Shown here piece after piece: positions 13,992 through 14,666 of a DNA stretch of 14,666 nt. Position numbers and translations under genes: made by a program. The DNA comes from JBKPNJ01 sp963695705 (GTDB taxonomy: Bacteria > Actinomycetota > Actinomycetes > Propionibacteriales > Nocardioidaceae): positions 1 to 14,666 of the forward strand of contig CAVOHB010000008.1 of the NCBI GenBank assembly GCA_963695705.1, given 5' to 3'. Below the pieces are notes generated by a model. That model made no database searches. It saw nothing but the letters and a program-made list of their open reading frames with translations, and was not told the DNA's origin. Each line of letters opens with the position of its first letter. Within the stretch, counting starts at the first letter, position 1.

Positions 13992-14666
13992 GGGCGGTCG
14001 TCGTCATCGGCGGCGGCATCGTCGGGACCGCGACCGCGCTGCACCTCGCCGAGGCCGATGCCGGTCTCGACGTCGTGCTGGTCGAGGCCGACCCGACCTA
14101 CACCAAGGCCGCGACCGGCAAGGGCACCGGCGGGATCCGGCAGCTGTTCACCCGGCCCGAGAACATCCTGCTGTCGCAGTACACGCTCGACGTCGTCGAG
14201 GACTGGGAAACCTGGGCCGGCACCGGCGGCGAACCGCCCGGCGATCTCGGTTGGCGGGCCAACGGCTACCTCTTCGTCGCTGGACCGGACGACGTCGACC
14301 AGCTGCGCCGAAACTTCGAAACCCAGCAGGCCCACGGCGTCGGCGCCGAGTGGCTGGAACCCGCCGAACTGGGCGCGCGGCACCCTGAGCTCCGCGTCGA
14401 CGACCTCGCCGGGGCCGTGCTGTCGCCGCGGGACGGCTGGCTGAATCCGGCCGTATTCTTTGCCGGGGTCCGGGCGCGCGCCCGAGCTGCTGGAGTCCGG
14501 GTGGTCCACGACAGGGTCACCGAACTGGTGCTCGACCAGGGCCGAGTGACCGGCGTACGGCTCCAGACGGGTCGACCGCTCGCGGCCGATGCCGTTCTGG
14601 TCTGCGCCGGTACCTGGACCCCTGAGCTCGTTGCCCCCCTCGGCATGACGCTCCCCATCGAGCCGA
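13988..14666 (+). CDS. DAO-family FAD oxidoreductase, partial (runs off the right edge)
   Basis: The first 226 codons are open to the window end. The start GTG at 13988 overlaps the GMC stop (GTGA). The N-terminus VRAVVVIGGGIVGTATALHL is a Rossmann FAD-binding motif (GGGIVG), followed by Glu at the end of the second strand (VLVEADP). KGTGGIRQLFTRPENILLSQ and LEPAELGARHPEL resemble the sarcosine oxidase, dimethylglycine dehydrogenase and FOXRED1-like group, and VLVCAGTWTPELV is the usual second flavin-contact segment. Such enzymes oxidise secondary or tertiary amines or D-amino acids. The C-terminal substrate domain is missing from the window, so the substrate class stays open. Coupling to the GMC enzyme suggests successive oxidation steps, for example of an amino alcohol or a methylated amine, but this is inference. 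Confidence 0.85.
   Translation, partial: MRAVVVIGGGIVGTATALHLAEADAGLDVVLVEADPTYTKAATGKGTGGIRQLFTRPENILLSQYTLDVVEDWETWAGTGGEPPGDLGWRANGYLFVAGPDDVDQLRRNFETQQAHGVGAEWLEPAELGARHPELRVDDLAGAVLSPRDGWLNPAVFFAGVRARARAAGVRVVHDRVTELVLDQGRVTGVRLQTGRPLAADAVLVCAGTWTPELVAPLGMTLPIEP

Overview
The window is high-GC DNA with GTG/ATG starts and Shine-Dalgarno sites typical of an actinomycete. I cannot place it below that level from sequence alone. It looks like an accessory catabolic region: mostly oxidoreductases with local regulators, interrupted by broken genes. No RNA genes, CRISPR arrays, complete insertion sequences or phage genes are visible.

Region by region. (1) 1-720 is scar-like. It holds a 19-bp tandem repeat, then the 3' end of a livF-type ABC-transporter ATPase gene (minus strand, two apparent frameshifts). 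At about 360 this abuts a frameshifted 3' fragment of an unrelated plus-strand gene. (2) 722-3814 (minus) carries a LysR regulator, an SDR dehydrogenase and a flavin-containing monooxygenase, with a second SDR gene diverging from the regulator (3901-4653). This looks like a regulated alcohol/ketone oxidation cassette. (3) 4706-7531 (minus) is a tight pair: a proline racemase-family enzyme and a fused aconitase X. Both families act on hydroxyprolines, the expected shared product being pyrroline-2-carboxylate. (4) 7726-8362 holds a frameshifted gene of unknown function with a Cys/His-rich segment. (5) 8346-9467 (minus) is an epoxide hydrolase. (6) 9524-10171 is the C-terminal remnant of a 1-pyrroline-5-carboxylate dehydrogenase, divergent from a PucR-type regulator (10214-11280) that has two apparent +1 frameshifts just after its helix-turn-helix. 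(7) 11281-12231 (minus) is a PLP-dependent threonine/serine dehydratase, divergent from a GMC flavoprotein oxidoreductase (12345-13991) and an overlapping DAO-family flavoprotein that runs off the right edge.

The most interesting signal is a near-identical palindrome, TTCGACAG-NN-GTCGAA. It lies just upstream of the PucR-type regulator, between it and the P5C dehydrogenase remnant, and occurs again in the dehydratase/GMC divergent promoter region. This suggests that the regulator controls itself and the dehydratase/GMC/DAO genes, tying regions 6 and 7 into one small regulon. Together with the hydroxyproline pair, amino-acid (proline, hydroxyproline, hydroxy-amino acid) catabolism is a plausible common theme, but that is inference.

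Single-base frameshifts recur: two in livF, one in the neighbouring fragment, one at the aconitase X start, at least two in the unknown gene and two in the PucR gene. Real decay and sequencing or assembly error cannot be separated here. The two truncated genes (livF, P5C dehydrogenase) cannot be explained by base-calling errors alone.
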